From Lachnospiraceae bacterium (GTDB lineage Bacteria > Bacillota > Clostridia > Lachnospirales > Lachnospiraceae): DNA of 42,651 nt. The number at the start of each line of letters is the position of its first letter. The first letter of the stretch is position 1. The stretch lies in assembly GCA_014803415.1 (NCBI GenBank), contig JAAVBZ010000030.1, positions 47,418 through 90,068 on the forward strand, read 5' to 3'. Both the position numbers and the translations under genes were made by a program. Shown in pieces: positions 1 to 6,340 of this stretch. The notes below the pieces were generated by a model. The model was not told where the DNA came from, did no database searches, and was given only the letters and a program-made list of their open reading frames with translations.

Positions 1-273
1 GCCCTTCAAAAAGGCATGAACTATGTTAACAGCCATTCACCCGAAGAAATTGCAAAAGTAATTGCTCCCCAGTTCGAGGAAACGCCGGTAGAGACCATTA
101 CCACCATTGTTACAAGATATTATGAACAGGATACCTGGAAAAATAACCTGATTTTCGAAGAAGATGCTTTTACCCTTCTTCAGAATATTCTGGAAGAGGC
201 GGGAGAACTTCCCGAAAGAGTTCCTTATGCCGACCTGGTCACTACAGAATTTGCCAAAAAGGCAGCTGAATAA
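1..273 (+). CDS. C-terminal fragment of an NMT1/THI5-like ABC transporter substrate-binding protein
   Basis: The frame is open from the first base of the window, so the 5' part of the gene lies outside; the ATG at 16 is internal. The last 90 residues (starting ALQKGMNYVN, with EEIAK, a YYEQDTWK segment and ending YADLVTTEFAKKAAE) have the helical C-terminal pattern of periplasmic-type binding proteins of the NMT1/SsuA family. These deliver sulfonates, aromatic compounds or thiamine-pyrimidine precursors to an ABC permease. The ligand cannot be told from this fragment. It is followed closely by a strong hairpin terminator, so it is the last gene of its operon. The family assignment rests on remembered sequence pattern only. 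Confidence 0.7.
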   Translation, partial: ALQKGMNYVNSHSPEEIAKVIAPQFEETPVETITTIVTRYYEQDTWKNNLIFEEDAFTLLQNILEEAGELPERVPYADLVTTEFAKKAAE

Positions 274-300
274 AAACCTGCGCTGCAAAGCACACCAACA

Positions 301-336
301 AAAAGACTCACGATTTCTTCTCTCGTGAGTCTTTTT
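301..336. terminator. bidirectional intrinsic terminator
   Basis: A 13-bp perfect stem (AAAAGACTCACGA / TCGTGAGTCTTTT) with a short loop has an A-run on the left and a T-run on the right. It sits between two converging units and can end the binding-protein gene on the plus strand and the sigma-factor operon on the minus strand. Confidence 0.85.
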
Positions 337-352
337 ACTAAGAACCATTCCT

Positions 353-700
353 TTATATCCAAATCCAATTCTGTGTTTCATATATCCAGTTCATTAACGC
401 CATGAACATTGAAAAAAATGTAAGAGCGATCATTAAAAGTATGGCTGCCGTATCATAAACTATCTTATTCTGTTCCACAACTTTTCCCTGTTCATCAATG
501 ATACTGTAAGAGCGCTGTCTGCTCCCTGCCAGCACTTCAATTCCAAGCATGATCAAGATGACCGGCCAAAAACGATAGATCAAAAAATAGTCAAATGCCG
601 GAAAAATCAAATGGGCAAGAAACAAGATCCCTGTCAATATTAGAATGATTCCGAATGTGACAGTGCCTACTCGTCTCACTTTAATTGTCTGTTTTTCCAT
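353..700 (-). CDS. small membrane protein, last gene of the ECF sigma operon
   Basis: This 115-residue protein has two hydrophobic helices near the N-terminus (about residues 13-31 and 38-59) and one near the C-terminus (about 83-107). A polar loop between them includes SRQRSYSIIDEQGKVVEQ. The pattern resembles the LiaF/DUF5668-type N-terminal membrane region, but I cannot assign a family firmly. The start is supported by AGGAGGG eight bases upstream. It follows the 196-residue membrane protein by only 2 bases and closes a four-gene operon headed by a sigma factor. A role in envelope stress sensing or anti-sigma function is inferred from this position only. Confidence 0.7.
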   Translation of the reverse strand: MEKQTIKVRRVGTVTFGIILILTGILFLAHLIFPAFDYFLIYRFWPVILIMLGIEVLAGSRQRSYSIIDEQGKVVEQNKIVYDTAAILLMIALTFFSMFMALMNWIYETQNWIWI

Positions 701-702
701 AT

Positions 703-1293
703 CTATTCCCTCCTGTCTGCCATGCCGTCTTCCTTTTCCTTACCGTATTTTTCTTCAGCATCCTGATGTGTTTCAAGCCTAGCCAGCTGCTCTTTTCTGC
801 CGGATATCATTTTTATACCGATCAGAATGATGATGACCGCCACAAAGATCCTGGGAGTATAATCTCCTACTGTGCGCATCATTTCCCACAGGAATCTGGG
901 CAAATATCTGTATGCAATATCCGTAAAAGTATTCCACAGCAAAAATACACCGGCCACAATAAGTCCTGCCGCCACCCACTTATCATACTTTTTCAGAAAG
1001 TCCTTTCCCCCTGTAAGGGTATCTATACCAAACAAATAATCGTCTTCGACAGCATTAAATTCTTCATCACCCAGACTGGCAAGATGATTGGCATGGAAAA
1101 AACCATAAGCCCATACTACAAAGGAAAGTGCTCCAAAGATTCCCAGCCTTAAGCATGACGGAATAATCACTGCCAGGAAAAATATTCCCATAAGACTTAA
1201 TCCCATTTTCATAAATCCCATATACATTTCGCCTGCTCCCGGCAGAAACGAAAAGCAAAAAGTTAAAAATCTGCTCTTTTTCTTAGTTTTCAT
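703..1293 (-). CDS. multi-pass membrane protein of the ECF sigma operon
   Basis: The 196-residue protein starts MKTKKKSRFLTF and has an N-terminal pair of hydrophobic segments (LPGAGEMYMGFMKMG, then a long helix) resembling the TM2-type small membrane domain, in which a PGAG-like turn lies between helices. Two further helices lie at about residues 105-125 and 142-162, with a charged KEDGMADRRE tail. GGAGGAG precedes the ATG. The gene overlaps the end of the upstream anti-sigma candidate by 11 bases, which implies translational coupling. The function is unknown; being in one operon with a sigma factor suggests a partner or target of the envelope response. Confidence 0.65.
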   Translation of the reverse strand: MKTKKKSRFLTFCFSFLPGAGEMYMGFMKMGLSLMGIFFLAVIIPSCLRLGIFGALSFVVWAYGFFHANHLASLGDEEFNAVEDDYLFGIDTLTGGKDFLKKYDKWVAAGLIVAGVFLLWNTFTDIAYRYLPRFLWEMMRTVGDYTPRIFVAVIIILIGIKMISGRKEQLARLETHQDAEEKYGKEKEDGMADRRE

Positions 1294-1726
1294 TCTGTTC
1301 TCCTCCTAAATCTCCATTGAATAAATCATCAATTTTACCAAACAGCTCATTAAAAGCTGCATCTGCTTCTCTTATTTTCTGGTTCATACGCTCGTTTACC
1401 CGTTCATCAAAACTCACTCTTTCACGCGTTTCTTCGGAAATACTCCATTTCTTTTCCTGTACCTGCGCCCTGCTGATATTGCTGCCATTGCCGGATGGAA
1501 TCAGAAATACCAGAAGGACAGCGGCCGCCATGCCTACCACCATTTTAAGAGTATACATGAGAAAGGATACCGGCTGTGAACTTTTACTCCCTGCCTCTTC
1601 CTGCCGTACCTGCATTCTGGCCGCTAAAAGAATTTCCTCTTTTAGATGAGCGGGAGCATACAGCTCCTGCTGTTCCAATTCCTCAATCAAACTGTTTAAT
1701 TCTTCATCCGTAGGGTATTTGTTCAT
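1283..1726 (-). CDS. probable membrane-bound anti-sigma factor
   Basis: The 147-residue protein has an acidic cytoplasmic-type N-terminus (DEELNSLIEELEQQELYAPAHLKEEI), one membrane helix at about residues 56-77, and a charged outer region rich in Glu/Arg (SISEETRERVSFDERVNERMNQKI). The start codon overlaps the stop of the upstream ECF sigma gene (ATGA arrangement), the classic layout for a sigma/anti-sigma pair. There is no zinc-binding anti-sigma HxxxCxxC motif, so it would be an unclassified anti-sigma. The assignment is inferred from topology and gene order rather than family recognition. Confidence 0.6.
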   Translation of the reverse strand: MNKYPTDEELNSLIEELEQQELYAPAHLKEEILLAARMQVRQEEAGSKSSQPVSFLMYTLKMVVGMAAAVLLVFLIPSGNGSNISRAQVQEKKWSISEETRERVSFDERVNERMNQKIREADAAFNELFGKIDDLFNGDLGGEQNEN

Positions 1727-2238
1727 GCCGTTCCCTCCCTTCCATATATCTTCCTTAACATATCCCGTGCACGGTAAATTTGGGTCTGTATTGTTTTAAG
1801 GTTCGCATTTCTCTTTTTTGCGATCTGCACAGCGCTCATTTCTTTCAGGTAATAATCTTTTGCGATCTCATCATAAGGCGGCTTTAAACTTTCACAGCTT
1901 ACTTTAAGTCCTCTCTTTATTTCCTCCTCCATACAAAGCTCCTCCGGGCTTCCTCTTTTTTCTGTAATGCCTTCAAAGAAATCGTCCTCGGTAGGAACTC
2001 CTTTATGTCCCGCGCTTCTGACATAATCGATACTTTTGTTGGTTGCGATCCTGCATATCCAGGCTTTTTCATTTCCCCCATCAAATGTATCATACTTTTG
2101 AAATACAGAAAGAAAAGTTTCCTGGGTAAGATCCTCTGCAATGAAATAATCCCCGGTAATCTTGTAACAGATGGAAAAAACAAGTTTCTCATATAGATCA
2201 ATAAGTTCGGAAAGCCGGCTTTCCGAGCACTTTGACAT
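1723..2238 (-). CDS. ECF-type RNA polymerase sigma factor (sigma-70 family)
   Basis: The protein has region 2 (GDYFIAEDLTQETFLSVFQKYDTF, then WICRIATNKSIDYVRS) and region 4 (EIAKDYYLKEMSAVQIAKKRNANLKTIQTQIYRARDMLRK), the standard ECF arrangement with a helix-turn-helix for the -35 element. The start is ambiguous. The ATG at 2238 gives 171 residues beginning MSKCSESRLSE and fits the family; in-frame GTG codons upstream extend the frame to 2265, and the purine-rich AGAGGTGGGG is at 2260-2269. It heads a four-gene operon with overlapping junctions. The 150 bases upstream are AT-rich and contain the near-palindrome ATACCTTAAGTAT at 2311-2323. I could not define a convincing ECF promoter. Confidence 0.88.
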   Translation of the reverse strand: MSKCSESRLSELIDLYEKLVFSICYKITGDYFIAEDLTQETFLSVFQKYDTFDGGNEKAWICRIATNKSIDYVRSAGHKGVPTEDDFFEGITEKRGSPEELCMEEEIKRGLKVSCESLKPPYDEIAKDYYLKEMSAVQIAKKRNANLKTIQTQIYRARDMLRKIYGREGTA

Positions 2239-2386
2239 CACTATCACATTGCCTATTTTCCCCACCTCTCTTTCTGTTTTTTGATTGCTTTCAATAACTA
2301 TAACGCATAAATACCTTAAGTATCTTCAAAAAATTTAAATTTTTATAAAACTTTCTGTTTGGCATCGTATTATCTCCATATATAGT

Positions 2387-2414
2387 AAAAATCCGGCGTT
2401 TCCGCCGGATTTTA
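2387..2414 (-). terminator. intrinsic terminator of the DUF1836 gene
   Basis: An 11-bp stem (AAAATCCGGCG / CGCCGGATTTT) with a TTTC loop lies five bases after the stop of the minus-strand gene at 2419. Read on the minus strand the hairpin is followed by a T-run. It separates that gene from the sigma operon. Confidence 0.8.
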
Positions 2415-2418
2415 TATT

Positions 2419-3054
2419 CTATTTTTTGTCTTTGCCACTTTCTTTTGATGCTGCATTTCCAAAAGTATCCACCATCTTTTCAATCAGAAGCTTCTTTATA
2501 TATACATCAAAGCTCAAAAGTCCGATAAAGGAAAACAATTGTAAAAACTCCTGCTCCTCCTTAGGTACATCCATAAATGTACTTCTGGTGGTTTCAAATT
2601 TCTCCAGAATATCCTTTTTCAGATTATCCACCTGGGTTTTCTCAAGGCTGAAGATCTCCTCATAAATATCGCCCAAGTTCAAACCTTCCCGAGCCTGAAA
2701 ATACTTTTCCGAAATGGGTCCTAATAATGTCTGAATATCATTGATGGACAAAATGTTTTTATAATAGTAAATAAATATAAGCATAAGCACATGCTCTTTG
2801 CTGTATTTCTTTTTTACGGGCGGAGGCAGCAGATCATTCTTAGCATAATTATTGATCATGGTTTTGGTCAGGATCTTGTCCGTATCTGCATTTCTTACCG
2901 TACTTTTCAGCTTGCTCTCCATAAAGGTAGTGACCTGATCCATATATAAATCAATATTCGGAATATCCTCCAGTGCAATATGCTGCACCCTGCCCAGACT
3001 TTCCATAATGCTGTTCAGTAAATCATCTTTATCTATTGTCATTCTCTCACTCAC
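2419..3054 (-). CDS. DUF1836 domain-containing protein
   Basis: This 211-residue protein carries the DUF1836 pattern: TKTMINNYAKNDLLPPPVKKKYSKEHVLMLIFIYYYKNILSI at about residues 63-105. This resembles a MerR-like winged-helix segment followed by a helical dimer-type region (INDIQTLLGPI). The biochemical role of the family is not established; DNA binding is inferred. The start used is a GTG with AAAGG four bases upstream; an in-frame ATG four codons later (3042) is an alternative. It is transcribed divergently from yerC, and each gene has its own promoter in the 180-base gap. Confidence 0.75.
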   Translation of the reverse strand: MSERMTIDKDDLLNSIMESLGRVQHIALEDIPNIDLYMDQVTTFMESKLKSTVRNADTDKILTKTMINNYAKNDLLPPPVKKKYSKEHVLMLIFIYYYKNILSINDIQTLLGPISEKYFQAREGLNLGDIYEEIFSLEKTQVDNLKKDILEKFETTRSTFMDVPKEEQEFLQLFSFIGLLSFDVYIKKLLIEKMVDTFGNAASKESGKDKK

Positions 3055-3090
3055 TCTGCCTTTCAGATAATCTTTTCACACCTACTCTAT

Positions 3091-3119
3091 AGTATATAGT
3101 ATTCAAAACTACATGACAA
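3091..3119 (-). promoter_or_regulatory. sigma-A promoter of the DUF1836 gene
   Basis: On the minus strand TTGTCA, a 17-base spacer and TATACT are visible about 40 bases before the GTG start. Confidence 0.6.
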
Positions 3120-3158
3120 GTGTTTATATTTCTTTTTTGCAAATTGTTCCTTAATTCC

Positions 3159-3187
3159 TTTACTTTGAAATTTTAGTATGATAAAAT
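3159..3187 (+). promoter_or_regulatory. probable promoter of yerC
   Basis: TTTACT (3159-3164), a 17-base spacer and TAAAAT (3182-3187) lie about 45 bases before the ATG. The -35 element is weak, but it is the same as that seen before the cold-shock gene. Confidence 0.45.
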
Positions 3188-3232
3188 TCTACTGTATGAA
3201 AAATAAGGGCTTAGAGGAGGCTTGCCGTTAAA

Positions 3233-3523
3233 ATGAACAAAAAAATTCACACCGATGCAGTAGAACAGCTGTTCGAAGCCATATTAAGTCTTGAAAATAA
3301 AGAAGAATGCTATAATTTCTTCGAAGATCTCTGTACTATCAATGAACTGCTCTCCCTGTCACAGCGATATGAAGTTGCCGCCATGCTTAAAAATAAGCAG
3401 ACTTATCTGGAAATTGCAGATAAAACAGGTGCTTCCACTGCTACCATCAGCCGTGTAAATCGCTCTTTAAACTATGGCAACGATGGGTATGAACTGGTGT
3501 TTGACCGTTTAAACAAACAATAG
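3233..3523 (+). CDS. yerC: YerC/YecD-family TrpR-like DNA-binding protein
   Basis: The 96-residue protein has the all-helical TrpR-related fold seen in the YerC family: LFEAILSLENKEECYNFFEDLCTINELLSLSQRYEVAAML, then a helix-turn-helix (TYLEIADKTGASTATISRVNRSLNYGNDGY) at about residues 56-86. It lacks a tryptophan biosynthetic context, as is usual for this family in Firmicutes, where its ligand is unknown. AGAGGAGG at 3213-3220 lies 12 bases before the ATG, somewhat far but unmistakable. It is a single-gene unit ending in a bidirectional terminator. Confidence 0.88.
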   Translation: MNKKIHTDAVEQLFEAILSLENKEECYNFFEDLCTINELLSLSQRYEVAAMLKNKQTYLEIADKTGASTATISRVNRSLNYGNDGYELVFDRLNKQ

Positions 3524-3573
3524 AAAGCACGCTTAACAGACTTTCTCCTGTCATGAATAAATAAGAACATTTT

Positions 3574-3603
3574 AAAAGGGAATGGCATTCGTCATTCCCT
3601 TTT
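3574..3603. terminator. bidirectional intrinsic terminator
   Basis: A perfect 11-bp stem (AAAAGGGAATG / CATTCCCTTTT) with an 8-base loop sits between the converging yerC and LytM-like genes, with A- and T-runs on the two sides. Confidence 0.85.
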
Positions 3604-3615
3604 ATCTTTTGACCT

Positions 3616-4326
3616 TTATCCATTGATCTCGATCAACTGCATAGGATCGATATACTGATCATCCTTCATGATCTGATAACCTAAAATCTGATTATCTTCA
3701 CCGATAGAAAATAAAATATATCCCTTGCCAAGTTCCTCTCCCGGTTTCACAAGAGAACTGCCATTATTCCGATATACGGAACAATATCCATTTCCGTGAT
3801 CGATCACGATCCTGGTCCCATATTCCGAATCTGCATCTACGCTGAGTACAGTACCCGTCCCTGTGGTAATGACATTCACTCCCTGGGAGGCCGTAAAGAT
3901 CAGCATAGGATCACCTTCCTTCGTTACATCCATAGTTGCAGAACCACTGAGCGGAAATCCTTTGGGAAGCGCATTTTCTACAGTTTCCTGTGAAATGGCT
4001 TCCTCATTGGCCGCCTTCTTACTGACTGTCTCACTTAAAACAGTCACTTTGCTTGTCAATGATTCATTTTCCACTGTTAATGCTTCATTTTCATCTGTCA
4101 GGTTATTAATGGTAATTATCTGATCTACAATCTGACTTTTTGCATCTTTAAGAGTAATCGCATCATAAATCAATCTGCAGATACCTGATACAATGATCAG
4201 AAACAGAACAACCGCCGCTATTTCTACAACGGCCGAGCTGATATGATGCTGTTTCATAGCGCCTCTTTCGTCTTCGGTCACAATCAGCAATGCGAACTTG
4301 CCTCTTCTTTTACTTTGCTGCTCCAT
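3616..4326 (-). CDS. membrane protein with coiled coil and degenerate LytM/M23-like domain
   Basis: The 236-residue protein has a short basic cytoplasmic segment, a membrane helix (about 31-52), a coiled-coil stretch (IVDQIITINNLTDENEALTVENESLTSKVTVL, about 64-100) and a C-terminal domain with the LytM core fold signature (VITTGTGTVLSVDADSEYGTRIVIDHGNGYCSVYRNNG, then VKPGEELGKG). The usual zinc ligands are missing: the HxxxD segment is replaced by MDVTKEGDP, the YxH motif reads VYRNN, and the final HxH reads GYQI. It is therefore likely a non-enzymatic scaffold or activator, as known for SpoIIQ- and EnvC-like LytM proteins. A near-perfect GGAGGTGAT site precedes the ATG. Confidence 0.72.
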   Translation of the reverse strand: MEQQSKRRGKFALLIVTEDERGAMKQHHISSAVVEIAAVVLFLIIVSGICRLIYDAITLKDAKSQIVDQIITINNLTDENEALTVENESLTSKVTVLSETVSKKAANEEAISQETVENALPKGFPLSGSATMDVTKEGDPMLIFTASQGVNVITTGTGTVLSVDADSEYGTRIVIDHGNGYCSVYRNNGSSLVKPGEELGKGYILFSIGEDNQILGYQIMKDDQYIDPMQLIEING

Positions 4327-4365
4327 AAGCCAGGTATCACCTCCGCTTTATTCATAATTTGGAAT

Positions 4366-4394
4366 ATTGTACCATAGATGTCAAAATTGCACAA
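4366..4394 (-). promoter_or_regulatory. promoter of the LytM-like gene
   Basis: On the minus strand TTGTGC, a 17-base spacer and TACAAT are visible about 40 bases before the start. Confidence 0.5.
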
Positions 4395-4454
4395 CTTTTA
4401 AAACTGCAGGCCCAGGGGACTGTTACTAAATGTTTGGAAAAATAATGAATTTTC

Positions 4455-4483
4455 TTTACTTTTACCAGGGACTGTGCTATTCT
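4455..4483 (+). promoter_or_regulatory. promoter of the cold-shock gene
   Basis: TTTACT, a 17-base spacer and TATTCT (4478-4483), with TG two bases before the -10. The predicted transcript has a leader of about 55 bases ending in a T-rich tract and GGAGG. Confidence 0.55.
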
Positions 4484-4545
4484 GAATGTAATGCAGCAAA
4501 CGCTGCCAAACTTATATTTTTTTATTTTTTTTGGAGGTATCTACA

Positions 4546-4746
4546 ATGAACAAAGGTACAGTTAAGTGGTTCAACAACCAAAAGGGATACGGTTTCATCT
4601 CTGATGAATCAGGCAATGACGTATTCGTACACTACTCAGGATTAAATATGGAAGGTTTCAAGTCTCTTGAAGAAGGCGCTTCCGTAGAGTTCGATGTAGT
4701 TAATGGAGAAAAAGGACCTCAGGCCGTAAACGTAACCAAGTTATAA
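4546..4746 (+). CDS. cold-shock protein (CspA family, single CSD)
   Basis: The 66-residue protein is a single S1-like OB fold with RNP1 KGYGFI and RNP2 DVFVHY. It begins [12 protein letters not shown] and ends [10 protein letters not shown], the standard CspA/CspB length. It binds single-stranded RNA or DNA and acts as an RNA chaperone in the cytoplasm. The ATG at 4546 is chosen over the TTG at 4531 because GGAGG at 4533-4537 lies inside that longer frame. It is a single-gene transcription unit with its own promoter and terminator. Confidence 0.95.
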   Translation: MNKGTVKWFNNQKGYGFISDESGNDVFVHYSGLNMEGFKSLEEGASVEFDVVNGEKGPQAVNVTKL

Positions 4747-4864
4747 TTACAGGTAATCTATGACCGGATTATAACGCTTTAATTCAGTAACACGATGTGC
4801 CTGTTCTTAAATATAAATGTTTCATTTTATTTAGAATTTGCTATTGTTTTAAGGAATTAAGAAG

Positions 4865-4897
4865 AAAAACCCCCACAGTGATCTGTAGGGGTTTTTT
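4865..4897. terminator. bidirectional intrinsic terminator
   Basis: AAAAACCCC and ACAG pair with CTGT and GGGGTTTTT around a TGAT loop, with one internal mismatch. It sits between the converging csp and hisA-like genes. Confidence 0.8.
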
Positions 4898-4921
4898 CTT
4901 TGGCTGCTATTTGTATTCTGT

Positions 4922-5701
4922 TCACTGATCTTCCATAAATTTAAGCACTTCTTCAAAATTCATGTCGCCGCCAAACAGATCCAATGAACTTCCTATCGTA
5001 ACGTCTACTCTGTTATTACCAAGTTTTTTTACTTTTTCCAGATCCGCAAAAGAATGCACGCCGCCTGCATAAGTAACAGGAATCCTGCATTCTCTGCCAA
5101 GAAGCGCTGCTACTTCTTCTTCAATTCCCTGTGACTTGCCTTCCACATCAACTGCATGGACGAGAAATTCATCACAATAGGATGAAAGCTCTGCAATTGA
5201 CTCCTTATTCAAGGCAACAGTCGTATATTTCTGCCATCTGTCGGTCACAATATAATAAACATCATTTTTTTTGCGGCAGCTTAAATCCAGAACCAGATGC
5301 TTCTTTGAAACAGTTTTTACCATTTCTTTTAATCTTTCATAATGCAGTTTACCATCCTTAAAAACATAGGAGGTCACGATCACATGGCTGGCACCTGCAT
5401 TAAGATATTCTACCGCATTATCCGGCGTAATACCGCCGCCTGCCATAAGTCCGCCGGGATACTCCTTCAGTGCCAGGAGAGCCTGCTTTTTAGTCTCTTC
5501 ATAAAATTCACTTGAAGCAGGATTTAATAATATAATATGCCCGCCTTTCAAACCTTTATCCCGATATAGTCCTGCAAAAAAAGCAGCTGTCTGCTTTGAG
5601 ACAAAGTTTTCCTTGGCTCTGTTTCCCTCATCAAAAAGGCTTCCGCCAACTATTTGCTTTACCTTTCCGTTATGAATATCTATGCAGGGTCTGAAGTTCA
5701 T
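4922..5701 (-). CDS. eukaryotic-type HisA (ProFAR isomerase)
   Basis: The 259-residue TIM-barrel protein starts MNFRPCIDIHNGKVKQIVGG, with the catalytic first-strand Asp, and has GGHIILLNPAS, GGLMAGGGI (first phosphate site), LVLDLSCRKK (second acid region), VHAVDVEGKSQGIEEE, and VTYAGGVHS with IGSSLDLFGG (phosphate site). These spacings match the HIS6/HisA-euk subfamily rather than normal bacterial HisA. The expected reaction is the Amadori isomerisation of ProFAR to PRFAR in histidine synthesis. No other his gene is in the window. ATG 5701 is preferred over GTG 5710 because GAGAGG lies eight bases before it. It is a monocistronic unit with its own promoter. Confidence 0.85.
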   Translation of the reverse strand: MNFRPCIDIHNGKVKQIVGGSLFDEGNRAKENFVSKQTAAFFAGLYRDKGLKGGHIILLNPASSEFYEETKKQALLALKEYPGGLMAGGGITPDNAVEYLNAGASHVIVTSYVFKDGKLHYERLKEMVKTVSKKHLVLDLSCRKKNDVYYIVTDRWQKYTTVALNKESIAELSSYCDEFLVHAVDVEGKSQGIEEEVAALLGRECRIPVTYAGGVHSFADLEKVKKLGNNRVDVTIGSSLDLFGGDMNFEEVLKFMEDQ

Positions 5702-5762
5702 CCGATCCACCTCTCAAATTAATTAAATTTACCTTGATTTTCAAAGATTTACCTACCCGAAT

Positions 5763-5791
5763 ATTTTAACGCAAGGTGCACATAATAGCAA
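5763..5791 (-). promoter_or_regulatory. probable promoter of the hisA-like gene
   Basis: On the minus strand TTGCTA, a 17-base spacer and TAAAAT lie about 60 bases before the ATG. Confidence 0.5.
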
Positions 5792-5839
5792 CAGAACTGA
5801 TATTTCTCAGTTCATTTATCAGAAAATAAGGAGGCTATT

Positions 5840-6295
5840 ATGAAAAATATGAAAAAATGTTTAACGGTAGCTGTCATTCTTATGATGGTTCTCGCTTTTA
5901 CTGCATGCGGCAAAAGTAACAATGATAAAAATAATAACGACATGGCAGGAAACACTGCGACTACCGAAAATAACACAGGTACTGGCACAGACAATGGAAC
6001 AGGCAGCAACACAACAACCGGTACTGACACAGGCAATAACACTCTGAATGACGCTACGGCAGGCAATGGAAATGGAGACGGAGATTCTCTTCTTGAAGAT
6101 GCAGGAGATGCAGTGGGGAACGTAGTAGATGATGTGGCTGACGGTATTGCTGACGGCGTAAATGATGTAGCCGACGGCGTATCCGACATCACAAACGATG
6201 TTATGGGCGGTGAAAGAGACAATAATAACGCCAACACAAATAGTACTAATAACGACACCGGAAATGATACCAAAACAACTACTGCAAAAAAGTAG
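5840..6295 (+). CDS. low-complexity secreted lipoprotein
   Basis: The 151-residue protein has a typical lipoprotein signal (MKNMKKCLTVAVILMMVL, lipobox AFTAC with Cys at about residue 23). The mature part is almost entirely Asn/Thr/Gly/Asp. In the middle, about residues 85-122, an alternating acidic amphipathic repeat (DDVADGIADGVNDVADGVSD) could form a helix. AAGGAGG at 5828-5834 precedes the ATG. It would be anchored to the outer face of the membrane and could act as a flexible spacer or a cation-binding surface. No enzymatic domain is visible and no function is assigned. Confidence 0.75.
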   Translation: MKNMKKCLTVAVILMMVLAFTACGKSNNDKNNNDMAGNTATTENNTGTGTDNGTGSNTTTGTDTGNNTLNDATAGNGNGDGDSLLEDAGDAVGNVVDDVADGIADGVNDVADGVSDITNDVMGGERDNNNANTNSTNNDTGNDTKTTTAKK

Positions 6296-6301
6296 TATCG
6301 T

Positions 6302-6333
6302 AAAAGAGCTGCCAAACAGGCAGCTCTTTATTT
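6302..6333 (+). terminator. intrinsic terminator of the lipoprotein gene
   Basis: AAGAGCTGCC / GGCAGCTCTT stem around AAACA, then TTATTTCTT. It lies just after the stop and before the converging fbp gene. Confidence 0.8.
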
Positions 6334-6340
6334 CTTGTTA

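Noticed and set aside
5812-6315. 167-codon minus-strand ORF over the lipoprotein gene
   Set aside because: It is a mirror of a low-complexity Asn/Thr/Asp-coding sequence. The plus strand has the ribosome site, signal peptide, lipobox and terminator.
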